Assembly (NCBI GenBank): GCA_016206945.1
Contig: JACQQP010000172.1
Span: 1 to 46,422 of the forward strand
Origin: Candidatus Omnitrophota bacterium
GTDB taxonomy: Bacteria; Omnitrophota; Omnitrophia; Omnitrophales; Danuiimicrobiaceae
DNA length: 46,422 nt
Reading direction: 5' to 3'
Below, one piece after another: positions 32,940 through 41,152 of this stretch. The notes below the pieces were generated by a model that saw only the letters and a list, made by a program, of their open reading frames with translations, made no database searches and had not been told where the DNA came from. The translations under genes and the position numbers were made by a program. Within the stretch, counting starts at the first letter, position 1; every line of letters begins with the position of its first letter.

Positions 32940-33116
32940 GTGCCGAAAGTTCAAATTGGCGAGAACGAACCGCTCGATAAGGCCCTCAAGCGCCTTAAGA
33001 AAAAGATTGAGCGGGAAGGGATCCTCAAAATTCTCAAAGCCCGAAAACATTATGAGAAACCGAGCGAAAAGCGCAGGCGTAAAATGCGCGCCGCTCGGAA
33101 ACGGAAAGTTTATTGA
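32940..33116 (+). CDS. rpsU: Small ribosomal subunit protein bS21
   Basis: A 58-residue basic ribosomal protein of the small subunit, involved in translation initiation. The GTG at 32940 has AGGGAG upstream. Seen: PKVQIGENEPLDKALKRLKK at the N-terminus, EREGILKILKARKHYEKPSE in the middle and KRRRKMRAARKRK at the end, all standard S21. It is too short for common length cut-offs. It has its own strong promoter and precedes hisS by 96 bp. That gap (33117-33212) is T-rich and holds no clear hairpin or gene. Confidence 0.95.
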   Translation: MPKVQIGENEPLDKALKRLKKKIEREGILKILKARKHYEKPSEKRRRKMRAARKRKVY

Positions 33117-33212
33117 TTCTAATTTTTTCCCTCTTTTTCTCTGCATTTATTATCCAGCCAGGGGTTTTTTTCTCTGTATGAGCTATTCGCCGCGTTTGCT
33201 AGCTAAAAGAAT

Positions 33213-34484
33213 ATGGAGTTTGCTTTGAAGTTTCAAAGCCCGAAAGGGATGGATGATTTGTTTTCACCCGAGGTCGACAAATGGCAGGTTCTTGAATCTC
33301 GAACGAGAACTTTTTTCGAAGCTTATGGTTTCCGGGAAATCAGAACGCCCGTTTTAGAAGCGACCGAACTTTTTGCTCGCTCCATTGGTGAGGCGAGCGA
33401 TATTGTTCACAAGGAGATGTATACGTTTGAGGACCGGGGAGGCCGAAGTCTTACGCTCAGGCCGGAGATGACGGCGGGTGTTGTCCGAGCCGTTTTGGAA
33501 CACAGTCTTTTAAAGCAGGGTGAACCTTTGTTTGTTTATTATCTCGGGCCGATGTTTCGTGCCGAGCGTCCTCAGGCTGGAAGGAAGCGTCAATTTCACC
33601 AGTTCGGCGTCGAGACCTTGAATACGACTTCTGCGGTCAACGACGCCGAACTGATAATTATGATCAAAAATTACTTGGACTGGTTAGGACTCCAAAAGTA
33701 TGTGGTGAAGCTCAATCATCTGGGTTCAGAAGAGGATCGAAAAAGATTCGGTGCCGATCTCGGTCGTTATTTTACGAGTGTTCAGTCGAAATTGTGCAAG
33801 GACTGTCAATTCCGGTTGTCTCAAAATGTCCTTCGGATTTTTGATTGTAAGAACGAATCGTGTCAACCTCTGATTGAAAAGGCTCCGAAAACCGTTTTGT
33901 CAGCTGAGGCAAAATCAGATTTTAATAAAGTGTCCTCGCTTTTGCGTGAAGCCCAAGTTTCATTTGAGTTGTCGCCGAGACTCGTGCGCGGACTCGATTA
34001 TTATACGGGTCTTGTGTTTGAGGTGACGAGCATAGGGCTGGGCGCTCAAGATGCGATTTTAGCGGGCGGCCGTTATGATTCACTCGTTCATGATCTGGGA
34101 GGCCCTCAAATCGGGGCGAATGGTTTTTCCATTGGAGTGGAACGCCTGCTCTTAGCTTTGGAAGCAGCCGGCGTCCATTTAGAAGAAGCAGTCTTGAAAG
34201 ATACCGTGTATGTGGCTGCTTTGGTTCACGGCGAGGAAACGTGTAGTTTCTATCGAGCCATTGCCCAGTCATTAGTAGAAGCGGGCAAGCGAGCTCATTT
34301 TTCATTTGCGAAGGGGTCACTTTCAAATCATCTCGGGCGGGCGAATAAATTAAAGGTGCGCTACGCCTTGATTATTGGTGATGACGAATGGAAATGCGGC
34401 GAAGTCAGCGTAAAAAGAATGGATACGGGCGTGCAAAAACGCATGAAACCAGAGAGCTTGGTTAAAGGATTCGGTGAAATTTAG
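33213..34484 (+). CDS. hisS: Histidyl-tRNA synthetase
   Basis: Charges tRNA-His. 423 residues, class II. Seen: SPKGMDDLFSPE at the N-terminus, motif 1 region IRTPVLEATELFARSIGE, TLRPEMTAGVVRAV, motif 2 FRAERPQAGRKRQFHQFGVE, the His-binding VRGLDYYTGLVFEV, and motif 3 GFSIGVERLLLAL, followed by an anticodon-binding domain. The ATG at 33213 has no good ribosome-binding site. A TTG at 33225 has GGAG six bases upstream and would remove four residues, so the start is uncertain by 12 bases. aspS begins two bases after the stop. Confidence 0.96.
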   Translation: MEFALKFQSPKGMDDLFSPEVDKWQVLESRTRTFFEAYGFREIRTPVLEATELFARSIGEASDIVHKEMYTFEDRGGRSLTLRPEMTAGVVRAVLEHSLLKQGEPLFVYYLGPMFRAERPQAGRKRQFHQFGVETLNTTSAVNDAELIIMIKNYLDWLGLQKYVVKLNHLGSEEDRKRFGADLGRYFTSVQSKLCKDCQFRLSQNVLRIFDCKNESCQPLIEKAPKTVLSAEAKSDFNKVSSLLREAQVSFELSPRLVRGLDYYTGLVFEVTSIGLGAQDAILAGGRYDSLVHDLGGPQIGANGFSIGVERLLLALEAAGVHLEEAVLKDTVYVAALVHGEETCSFYRAIAQSLVEAGKRAHFSFAKGSLSNHLGRANKLKVRYALIIGDDEWKCGEVSVKRMDTGVQKRMKPESLVKGFGEI

Positions 34485-34486
34485 AC

Positions 34487-36244
34487 GTGCTTAGGACGCA
34501 TACGTGCGGTGAATTGACGGAAAGGCAAATTGGCCAAAGAGCTACGCTTTGCGGTTGGGTCGATAGCCGCCGCGATCACGGAAACGTTATCTTTATTGAT
34601 CTTCGTGACCGCTGGGGAAAAACCCAACTCGTATTTAATCCCGAAGGAAATCGCGAGCTCCATAAGGCAGCTGAAAAATTGCGCCTTGAATATGTGGTTC
34701 GAATCCAAGGTAGGGTTGAAAAAAGACCCCAAGGGACTGAAAACCCGAAAATCACTACAGGAGAAATTGAAATACGGTGCTCCGAACTTGAAATTTTAAA
34801 TCCTTCCGAGACGCCTCCTTTTGAACTAATGGATGATTCCAATATTTCAGAGGAACTTCGATTGAAGTATCGTTACCTTGATTTGAGGCGGCCTTCTATG
34901 TTTCGCCGGCTTTATGACCGGCACAAGATGACAAAGATCGCTCGTGATTATTTCGATGGCAATGGTTTTATTGAAGTCGAAACCCCAATGCTCACGAGAA
35001 GCACGCCTGAGGGGGCGCGGGATTTTCTGGTGCCATCGCGGCTTGAGCTGGGTAGTTTTTACGCGCTTCCGCAATCGCCGCAGCTGTTTAAGCAAATTTT
35101 GATGGTTGCCGGTTTCGACCGTTATTTTCAGTTGGCACGTTGTCTTCGGGATGAGGATTTAAGGGCAGACCGCCAGCCGGAACACACACAAATTGACGTG
35201 GAAATGTCTTTTGTTTCGGAGGATGACATTATTTCCGTCATTGAAGGATTCTTAGTGCGGATGGTTGAAAGTGTACGGGGAATCAAACTCAAAACGCCCC
35301 TTAAACGGTTAACGTATGACGAGGCCATGAGCCGTTTTGGTTCTGATAAACCCGATTTGCGTTTTGAACTTGAACTGGTCGATGTCACATCGATTTTATC
35401 CGCAACCGAATTTAATGTTTTCCAAGAAGTGATTAAGGGAAAAGGAGTGATCAAGGGACTAAAAATAGGGGAACGGAATTTTTCGCGATCTGATTTTGAC
35501 CAGCTGACCGCTTTGGTGCAGGGGTTTGGGGCCAAGGGGCTTGCGTGGTTTAAAGTTGAAGCAGGCGGTTTGGAGTCTCCCGTTGCGAAATTTCTTACCC
35601 AAGTTCAACAGGAGAGTTTGAAAAAGGCATTCCAAGCGAAGACGGGCGACACCATTTTTCTAGTTGCCGATCAATGGTTGAACGCATCGACTGCATTAGG
35701 AGTCCTTCGGAATCACTTAGCAATTCAGTTTGGCCTAAATCAATTGGAAGAGCTTGCTTTGGCTTGGATTGTGGATTTTCCACTCTTTCAATGGAATGAG
35801 GAAGAGAAACGGGTGGACGCCGTTCACCATCCTTTTACAGCGCCTCAGGAAGCGGACCTTAAGTTCCTGGAAACAGAGCCGCTTCGCGTGCGCGCCCGCG
35901 CCTATGATATTATTTTAAATGGGACTGAAATAGGCGGGGGGAGCATCCGAATTCATCAGGAGGAGGTGCAGAAACGGGTGTTCAAGATTCTTGGAATCAG
36001 CGATAAGGAAGCGGAAGAAAAGTTTGGCTTCCTTCTCCGTGCCCTTAGGTTTGGAGCACCGCCTCATGGGGGAATTGCCATTGGCCTAGATCGTTTATGT
36101 GCCATTATGGGCGGAGTGGATTCGATTCGTGAAGTCATTGCATTTCCTAAAACACAGAAGGGAGTTTGTCCCATGACGGAAGCTCCTTCAAAAGTGGATC
36201 CGAAGCAGTTAAAAGAATTGGGGCTCCAGGTGAAGGGTCGCTAG
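34487..36244 (+). CDS. aspS: Aspartyl-tRNA synthetase, bacterial type
   Basis: Charges tRNA-Asp. 585 residues, the long bacterial form with a GAD insertion domain. Seen: the N-terminal OB fold (CGWVDSRRDHGNVIFIDLRD), RYLDLRRPSM, motif 1 FIEVETPMLTRSTPEGARDF, QSPQLFKQILMVAGFDRYFQ, motif 2 CLRDEDLRADRQPEHTQID, DAVHHPFTAP, and motif 3 GIAIGLDRLCAIM. Whether it is discriminating or also charges tRNA-Asn cannot be decided by eye. The start is GTG two bases after hisS. phoH follows after 11 bp. Confidence 0.96.
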   Translation: MLRTHTCGELTERQIGQRATLCGWVDSRRDHGNVIFIDLRDRWGKTQLVFNPEGNRELHKAAEKLRLEYVVRIQGRVEKRPQGTENPKITTGEIEIRCSELEILNPSETPPFELMDDSNISEELRLKYRYLDLRRPSMFRRLYDRHKMTKIARDYFDGNGFIEVETPMLTRSTPEGARDFLVPSRLELGSFYALPQSPQLFKQILMVAGFDRYFQLARCLRDEDLRADRQPEHTQIDVEMSFVSEDDIISVIEGFLVRMVESVRGIKLKTPLKRLTYDEAMSRFGSDKPDLRFELELVDVTSILSATEFNVFQEVIKGKGVIKGLKIGERNFSRSDFDQLTALVQGFGAKGLAWFKVEAGGLESPVAKFLTQVQQESLKKAFQAKTGDTIFLVADQWLNASTALGVLRNHLAIQFGLNQLEELALAWIVDFPLFQWNEEEKRVDAVHHPFTAPQEADLKFLETEPLRVRARAYDIILNGTEIGGGSIRIHQEEVQKRVFKILGISDKEAEEKFGFLLRALRFGAPPHGGIAIGLDRLCAIMGGVDSIREVIAFPKTQKGVCPMTEAPSKVDPKQLKELGLQVKGR

Positions 36245-36255
36245 GGAGTTAAGAC

Positions 36256-37200
36256 TTGGAAAAAATCATTAAACTGAATTCCGATCAAGAAGCAATTTCA
36301 CTTTATGGAAGTTTGGACGAGCGGCTTCGATTCGCCGAGGAAAAATTTAAAGTAAAAATCTCGGCTCGGAATCACCGTCTTGTCATTTCAGGGACCAAAG
36401 AAAATGTAAAGTCTGCGGTGGAGTTTTTCATGTTGGAGCTAGAACGAATCCGGGGCGAGAATCATCCGCAGTCGGGAGCAAATCACGAGGGGCCTGAACA
36501 TTTGGAAGCTCGCGGGCGTGAGAAACATCATGAAAAATCCGCCATCAGTTTCTTTCATAAGGGAAAACTGATCAAGGCGAAAAGTGGGAATCAGGAATCC
36601 TACTTGCGTGCTATGGAGCGATATGATCTCGTGATTGCGATTGGGCCTGCAGGAACCGGAAAGACCTATCTGGCGATGGCTCGGGCCATCGATGCGCTCA
36701 AGAAAAAGAAAGTAAGCCGCATTATTCTGACACGCCCCGCTGTGGAAGCAGGAGAAAGTCTTGGTTTTTTGCCCGGCGACTTATATGCCAAAATTAATCC
36801 CTATCTTCGCCCTCTTTATGATGCCCTTTATGACATGGTGGATTTTGATGAGGCCAGCCGACATCTTCAGCGGGGGTTAATTGAAGTTGCCCCTCTTGCT
36901 TACATGCGTGGAAGGACGCTCAACGACAGCTTCGTCATCTTGGATGAGGGCCAGAATTGTACTCATGAACAAATGAAGATGTTCTTAACCCGACTTGGTT
37001 TTTCATCCCGGGCCGTTGTCACCGGTGACATTACACAAATTGATCTCCCGAGTGGCAAACGCTCGGGCTTAGTTGAAATTCAGAACATACTGAACCAGGT
37101 CGAAGGGATTAAGTTTTGTTACTTGGATGAAAAGGATGTCATTCGCCACAAATTGGTTCAAGATGTCATCAAAGCGTATGAAAAACATGAACGCAGGTAA
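36256..37200 (+). CDS. phoH: PhoH-like ATPase (PhoL/YbeZ type)
   Basis: A 314-residue P-loop ATPase, probably acting with YbeY in RNA or ribosome quality control. An N-terminal KH-like segment (FAEEKFKVKISARNHRLVIS) is followed by YDLVIAIGPAGTGKTYLAMA (Walker A), LTRPAVEAGESLGFLPGDL, YMRGRTLNDSFVILDEGQNC (Walker B) and VVTGDITQIDLPSG. The start is TTG at 36256 with GGGAG upstream. It is followed by ybeY, the common conserved pair. Confidence 0.94.
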   Translation: MEKIIKLNSDQEAISLYGSLDERLRFAEEKFKVKISARNHRLVISGTKENVKSAVEFFMLELERIRGENHPQSGANHEGPEHLEARGREKHHEKSAISFFHKGKLIKAKSGNQESYLRAMERYDLVIAIGPAGTGKTYLAMARAIDALKKKKVSRIILTRPAVEAGESLGFLPGDLYAKINPYLRPLYDALYDMVDFDEASRHLQRGLIEVAPLAYMRGRTLNDSFVILDEGQNCTHEQMKMFLTRLGFSSRAVVTGDITQIDLPSGKRSGLVEIQNILNQVEGIKFCYLDEKDVIRHKLVQDVIKAYEKHERR

Positions 37201-37214
37201 TCGTCCCTATCTTT

Positions 37215-37709
37215 ATGGAGAAGCGTTACACCTCTGCTCGAAAAGGAAATCACGTCTTTATTAGGAATTGCTCCTCCCGATTTCGCATTAACCCCGAGGC
37301 CGTAGGTCGTTTCGTTCACGGTGTCCTCAAGATACTTCGATTGAAACATACGGCGATCAGTTTTGTCTTTGTTTCAGATACTGAGATTCAGCGTATAAAC
37401 CGCAGGCACTTGGGTCATGATTGGGCGACCGATGTCTTGGCTTTTCCCTATGGAGATTCCATTGGAGCGAGCAAAGTGAATCACGGCCGTTCCTTTCTTG
37501 GCGAAATCATTGTCTCCCCTAGGCAAGCCAAGCTTTATTCGGAAAAGTTTCATTTATCGTTTCACGAAGAATTTGCTCGTTATCTGTGTCATGGAATCCT
37601 TCATTTGAAAGGGTATTCGGATCAATCCGTACGAGCTAAGGCGATCATGGGGAAAGCAGAGGATCACTTGCTCAAAACTTTCGCTCCCGAGATAAAACAC
37701 CTGATCTAA
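37215..37709 (+). CDS. ybeY: Endoribonuclease YbeY-like, with a substituted third metal ligand
   Basis: A zinc-dependent protein needed for 16S rRNA 3'-end maturation and ribosome quality control in other bacteria. 164 residues. Seen: FVSDTEIQRINRRHLGHDWATDVLAFPY, split here as the INRRHLGHDWATDVLAFP core, and LGEIIVSP. The metal site reads CHGILHLKGYSDQ, where the family usually has H-G-x-L-H-L-x-G-Y-D-H: the first two His are present, but the third ligand position is Asp. Asp could still bind metal. phoH lies 14 bp upstream, recO 2 bp downstream. Confidence 0.9.
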   Translation: MEKRYTSARKGNHVFIRNCSSRFRINPEAVGRFVHGVLKILRLKHTAISFVFVSDTEIQRINRRHLGHDWATDVLAFPYGDSIGASKVNHGRSFLGEIIVSPRQAKLYSEKFHLSFHEEFARYLCHGILHLKGYSDQSVRAKAIMGKAEDHLLKTFAPEIKHLI

Positions 37710-37711
37710 CG

Positions 37712-38473
37712 ATGGCGATTAAAAAGGCAGAGGCTTTTGTTTTAAAAAGATGGTCTTTTCGGGAAACCTCGCTTCTCGTTACTGTGTTCACGCGGGAGAA
37801 TGGAAAAATTAAGGGTCTTGTCAAGGGAGCGCGAAAAGAAAAAAATCCCCTCGCCGTTCGGTTTGAACCTTTTACCCATTTATTGTTGAATTATTATGAG
37901 AAAACGAAATCTGAAACCCATTTGATTTCTCATGCTGATATTTTGAGCTCAAATGCTTTCCTCAGAAGCCGCTTGGATTTTTTCAGCTACGCCAGTTACC
38001 AAGCAGATTTGCTGGACTCACTTTTTGGGTTGCACGATCCCCAAGTTCGGGTTTTCGAACTTTTAAGGGTTTCGTTTAATCTATTTCAAAAGGCTTCGCC
38101 CATGATGGTTACGCGCGTATTTGAAGCAAAGTTATTGGACCAAGCGGGTTTTCTTCCCAATTTAGCGCATTGCACGTCATGTGGTAGAGAGAATTTTGAG
38201 CGAAGTTTTTTTAGTTCAAGGCAAGGAGGGCTTCTCTGTGCACAGTGTGAAGGACGGGAGTTTGGATCTGTGCCTATTTCTAAGAAAGCCATAGAAGCGC
38301 TCCTCTTTTTTCTAGTGACGCCTATGGAAAAGGCAATTGCGATGCCTCTGGATGGTCAGGTTGCTGGGGAGCTTGAACGGATCGGTAGAAAATTCATCGA
38401 GTTTCGGTTGGAATACCCCTTAAAATCCTCGCGCTTTTTATCTGAAGTTAAACCTTTCATTAAAATCATGTAA
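37712..38473 (+). CDS. recO: DNA repair protein RecO
   Basis: Helps load RecA on SSB-coated DNA in the RecFOR pathway. 253 residues. Seen: an N-terminal OB fold (AFVLKRWSFRETSLLVTVFTRENG split around the GKIKGLVKGARKEKNP block), FEPFTHLLLNYYEK, and a C-terminal four-Cys Zn site (CTSCGRENF...GLLCAQC). Position after phoH and ybeY is common. It ends ~70 bases before a terminator-like hairpin, so this is probably the end of the rpsU/hisS-recO transcription unit. Confidence 0.9.
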   Translation: MAIKKAEAFVLKRWSFRETSLLVTVFTRENGKIKGLVKGARKEKNPLAVRFEPFTHLLLNYYEKTKSETHLISHADILSSNAFLRSRLDFFSYASYQADLLDSLFGLHDPQVRVFELLRVSFNLFQKASPMMVTRVFEAKLLDQAGFLPNLAHCTSCGRENFERSFFSSRQGGLLCAQCEGREFGSVPISKKAIEALLFFLVTPMEKAIAMPLDGQVAGELERIGRKFIEFRLEYPLKSSRFLSEVKPFIKIM

Positions 38474-38515
38474 GTCATTTATAATAAACCAGTAACGTCG
38501 AATTTCCTACCTCGT

Positions 38516-38544
38516 TTGACACCCCAAATATCATGTGTTAGCTT
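38516..38544 (+). promoter_or_regulatory. Promoter for the 38628-39809 gene set
   Basis: TTGACA (38516-38521), a 17-bp spacer and TAGCTT (38539-38544), preceded by TG for an extended -10. The predicted transcript start (~38551) falls within the left arm of the terminator hairpin just downstream. Confidence 0.55.
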
Positions 38545-38546
38545 TT

Positions 38547-38575
38547 AAGGGAGATTAACCGATCTCTCTTTTTTT
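38547..38575 (+). terminator. Intrinsic terminator after recO
   Basis: AAGGGAGAT (38547-38555) and ATCTCTCTT (38562-38570), loop TAACCG, then a T-run to 38575. It should stop transcripts coming from recO. A transcript started at ~38551 would lack most of the left arm and so escape it. Confidence 0.7.
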
Positions 38576-38627
38576 AGGTGGTAAAGACAAGACATTTATA
38601 AAGCTTGATTTACCGAGGGGTGAACGA

Positions 38628-39401
38628 ATGCCACAAGATGAGAGAAGTTACTTTTACTTTGATATCCCAAAGCAAGCGCGGGATTCGGCAATCAGCTATT
38701 TGCTTCACGCGCTTTTAAAGTCGCGCTCGGCATGCCAGTTGCCGTCCAATCAGGATCAATTCGATGAAGATGTGAACATCTATTTGGCGCACCTTCTCTT
38801 TGCCTGTTCACTTCCTGATTACTTAGGAGCAGTAAATCGGTATCTCAGTATGAACGTAAGCGAAATGACAAATCTGATCGAGCAAAATGACGATCGGATT
38901 GTGCGCTATTTTATCTACAAAGTAAATGCGGATCACTTGATGGTGCATTTGGGGATCTTTCAGGATCTTGAAAACGAGCACCGTCTGTTTAGAAAATCGG
39001 AACCTCAATTTTCGAGCATGGCTCAGAGTTACTATCGGCAGGCTGCCAGTTATAACCGTAGGATATATCGGCGCGAGACTGCCATTGGCAGCGTTTTGGA
39101 GAAACTCGCCGTCGGATTTGACCGTTACAAGAGGATCCTTCGCTTTGCCCGTAAGGAATTTTTTCATTTTACGAATCGGTTTCAGGATGAGTCATTTGAA
39201 CAGTTCTGTAACGCGGTAGATCGATATGAAAGAGAGGAACGCCTAAATGGAGCCATTGACCGTTTCCTCGATAGTTATGCCGAATGGCTGAAGGTAAAAG
39301 ACCCGGCGGCACGGTTGAGGTTGATTGATTATGCCAGGGCGCTCCAAAAGTTAGATCCGGAATTTTCATTTAATTTTGAGGGGGAAGCGGAAGCAGCATG
39401 A
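38628..39401 (+). CDS. Unrecognised 257-aa protein with C-terminal FLD-Y...LDPEF motif
   Basis: Function not recognised. No signal peptide or membrane segment is evident; it is rich in Arg, Tyr, Phe and charged residues and looks largely alpha-helical. The last ~45 residues contain RFLDSYAEW, then ARALQKLDPEFSFNF. This motif aligns without gaps to the two small proteins encoded next. AGGGGTGAACGA lies upstream of the ATG. It has its own promoter, follows a terminator, and overlaps the next gene by 4 bp (ATGA), so the three genes form one unit set apart from recO and dapL. Confidence 0.8.
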   Translation: MPQDERSYFYFDIPKQARDSAISYLLHALLKSRSACQLPSNQDQFDEDVNIYLAHLLFACSLPDYLGAVNRYLSMNVSEMTNLIEQNDDRIVRYFIYKVNADHLMVHLGIFQDLENEHRLFRKSEPQFSSMAQSYYRQAASYNRRIYRRETAIGSVLEKLAVGFDRYKRILRFARKEFFHFTNRFQDESFEQFCNAVDRYEREERLNGAIDRFLDSYAEWLKVKDPAARLRLIDYARALQKLDPEFSFNFEGEAEAA

Positions 39402-39604
39402 AAATCTTATCTCGATTTCCGCAAGCGGCAGGGTGTCGACATCGGATGAAAAGGGATGTGGAGGGCCGTTTTCTTGAGCTTTATTCGATGTGGCATGAGA
39501 CACATGACCTTCACTTGAAAAGGCGGCTTTATGCTTCTTTGAATAGGGTGATGCGTCGGATGCCCAACTTCGACTTGAGGCGCCGATTTAAGCAGGCTTT
39601 TTGA
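39398..39604 (+). CDS. Unrecognised 68-aa basic protein sharing the FL-Y...P-F motif
   Basis: Function unknown. A small Arg- and His-rich protein (many Arg, Lys, Met) whose last two thirds, RFLELYSMW to RRMPNFDLRRRF, match the C-terminus of the preceding protein and most of the next one at identical spacing. The ATG overlaps the previous stop by 4 bp, which suggests translational coupling. Lacks the Asp of LDPEF but keeps Pro and Phe. The high basic charge could suit nucleic-acid or ribosome binding; that is only a guess. Confidence 0.68.
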   Translation: MKILSRFPQAAGCRHRMKRDVEGRFLELYSMWHETHDLHLKRRLYASLNRVMRRMPNFDLRRRFKQAF

Positions 39605-39614
39605 GGCGAATCTT

Positions 39615-39809
39615 ATGAAATCGAATTTTTTAATCCTTTGCCTACAAGATGAGGATGATTTTGAGCAGGAAATGAACCGAAGACAAGACGAGTTTCTGGA
39701 TCTTTTTTCCCTCTACCGCCAAACCGGCCTTTCTTGGATTAAGGAAGAGTTACTATTGAAAGCCTATCAACTTCACCTCCTTGATCCAGAATTTAGATTC
39801 CACTTATAA
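39615..39809 (+). CDS. Unrecognised 64-aa acidic protein sharing the FLDLF...LDPEF motif
   Basis: Function unknown. Residues ~27-62 (EFLDLFSLYRQT to LLDPEFRFHL) are the same motif as in the two preceding proteins. In contrast to its neighbour it is acidic at the N-terminus (QDEDDFEQEM). GAGGCGA lies upstream of the ATG, 10 bp after the previous stop. The basic/acidic pair could interact, but there is no direct evidence. The next ~55 bases hold nothing recognisable before the dapL promoter. Confidence 0.68.
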   Translation: MKSNFLILCLQDEDDFEQEMNRRQDEFLDLFSLYRQTGLSWIKEELLLKAYQLHLLDPEFRFHL

Positions 39810-39866
39810 GACCAAGCTTCTCAGGCGATCACCTTTCCTCGTACTTCTTTGACCCTTCAGCCCTAT

Positions 39867-39895
39867 TTGACACGGTTAGTTGCGTCTGTTATAAT
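39867..39895 (+). promoter_or_regulatory. Full-consensus sigma-70 promoter for dapL
   Basis: TTGACA (39867-39872), a 17-bp spacer and TATAAT (39890-39895): both hexamers and the spacing are ideal. Predicted start ~39902 gives a ~50-base leader before the aminotransferase ATG. Confidence 0.88.
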
Positions 39896-39953
39896 CCGCC
39901 CCTCTTAACTTCTTGCAAGACAATCAATTGCGTTAAAAATCAGAGCCTGAAAG

Positions 39954-41138
39954 ATGAGAAGAACTAGTATTTCAATCGAAGCAGCCGAGAGACTCAAAAA
40001 GCTGCCGCCTTACCTTTTTGCTGAAATCGACCGTCTCAAGCGGGAGTTGACTGCACAGGGTAAGGACGTAATCGACTTGGGAGTTGGAGATCCAGATCTG
40101 GCAACTCCGTCCTTTATAATCGAAGCGCTTTCTGAAGCGGCAAAAAATCCTGTCAACCATCGTTATGCCCTCGATCAAGGGATGCCTGAACTGAGGCGCG
40201 CGATTGCTTCGTGGTACCGGTCGCGCTTCGGTGTAGAACTTAATCCAGATTCGGAGGTGCTTCCTCTCATTGGCTCCAAAGAAGGAATTGGTCACATTCC
40301 GCTTGCTTTGATAAACCCGGGCGATCTGGTGCTCGTTCCAGATCCGGGTTATCCCGTTTACAAATCAGGCACGTACTTTGCCGGCGGTCAACCTCATTTG
40401 CTCGCCCTTTTGGAAGAGAATGATTACCTTGTTGATTTCAGTTCTATTGAAGAAAATATTTTAGAACGAGCGAAACTTCTATTCCTGAATTACCCCAACA
40501 ATCCCACGACAGCGTGTGCGAGTAAGGATTTTTTCACAAGTGCCATTAAAACGGCGCGCGACTGTGGGTTTGTCATATGCCATGATGCCGCCTATACAGA
40601 AATTGCCTACGATGGTTATGAAGCGCCTAGTTTTCTTCAAGCGGAGGGAGCCAAGGAAGTGGGCATTGAGTTTCATTCGCTTTCGAAAACTTTTAATATG
40701 ACGGGCTGGCGTGTGGGCTTCGCCTGTGGGAACGCTAAAATTTTGGAACTTCTTGGAAAAGTGAAGTCCAATTTGGACTCCGGAATTTTTCAAGCGATCC
40801 AATGGGCTGCGGTAAAAGCTCTAGCGAGTGGAAGAGAAGAGGCAAATAAAAATTCAAAAATTTACGAACGCAGGCGGGATCTTTTAGTCGATGGATTAAA
40901 TGCTTTGGGCTGGCGGGTTCCCAAGCCGAAAGCTACTTTTTATGTCTGGGCGCCCGTGCCGCCAGGTTATACGTCGCAGGAACTTGCCGCGCGACTTTTG
41001 AAAGAAGCAAACGTCATTGTCACTCCAGGAAATGGCTTTGGTCCGAATGGGGAAGGCTACTTTCGTATGTCCCTTACCTTGAAAGACGAGCGGATCGAGG
41101 AATCACTCAAGCGGATCAAAAAGCTTCACAGTCGATAA
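39954..41138 (+). CDS. dapL: LL-diaminopimelate aminotransferase-like PLP enzyme
   Basis: Class I/II aminotransferase, 394 residues, most like LL-diaminopimelate aminotransferase, which makes the cell-wall and lysine precursor in one step from tetrahydrodipicolinate. Seen: LPPYLFAEIDRLKREL, DLGVGDPDLATP, LPLIGSKEGIGHIPLALINP, LNYPNNPTTA, CHDAAYTEIAYDG, and the PLP-Lys motif SLSKTFNMTGWRVGF, then GNGFGPNGEGYFRMSLT. A related alanine or aspartate aminotransferase is possible; the GSKEG...NPGD and FNMTGWR patterns favour DapL. It has its own strong promoter and leads folK-panC. Confidence 0.83.
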   Translation: MRRTSISIEAAERLKKLPPYLFAEIDRLKRELTAQGKDVIDLGVGDPDLATPSFIIEALSEAAKNPVNHRYALDQGMPELRRAIASWYRSRFGVELNPDSEVLPLIGSKEGIGHIPLALINPGDLVLVPDPGYPVYKSGTYFAGGQPHLLALLEENDYLVDFSSIEENILERAKLLFLNYPNNPTTACASKDFFTSAIKTARDCGFVICHDAAYTEIAYDGYEAPSFLQAEGAKEVGIEFHSLSKTFNMTGWRVGFACGNAKILELLGKVKSNLDSGIFQAIQWAAVKALASGREEANKNSKIYERRRDLLVDGLNALGWRVPKPKATFYVWAPVPPGYTSQELAARLLKEANVIVTPGNGFGPNGEGYFRMSLTLKDERIEESLKRIKKLHSR

Positions 41139-41152
41139 TTGACTTTCCTCCA

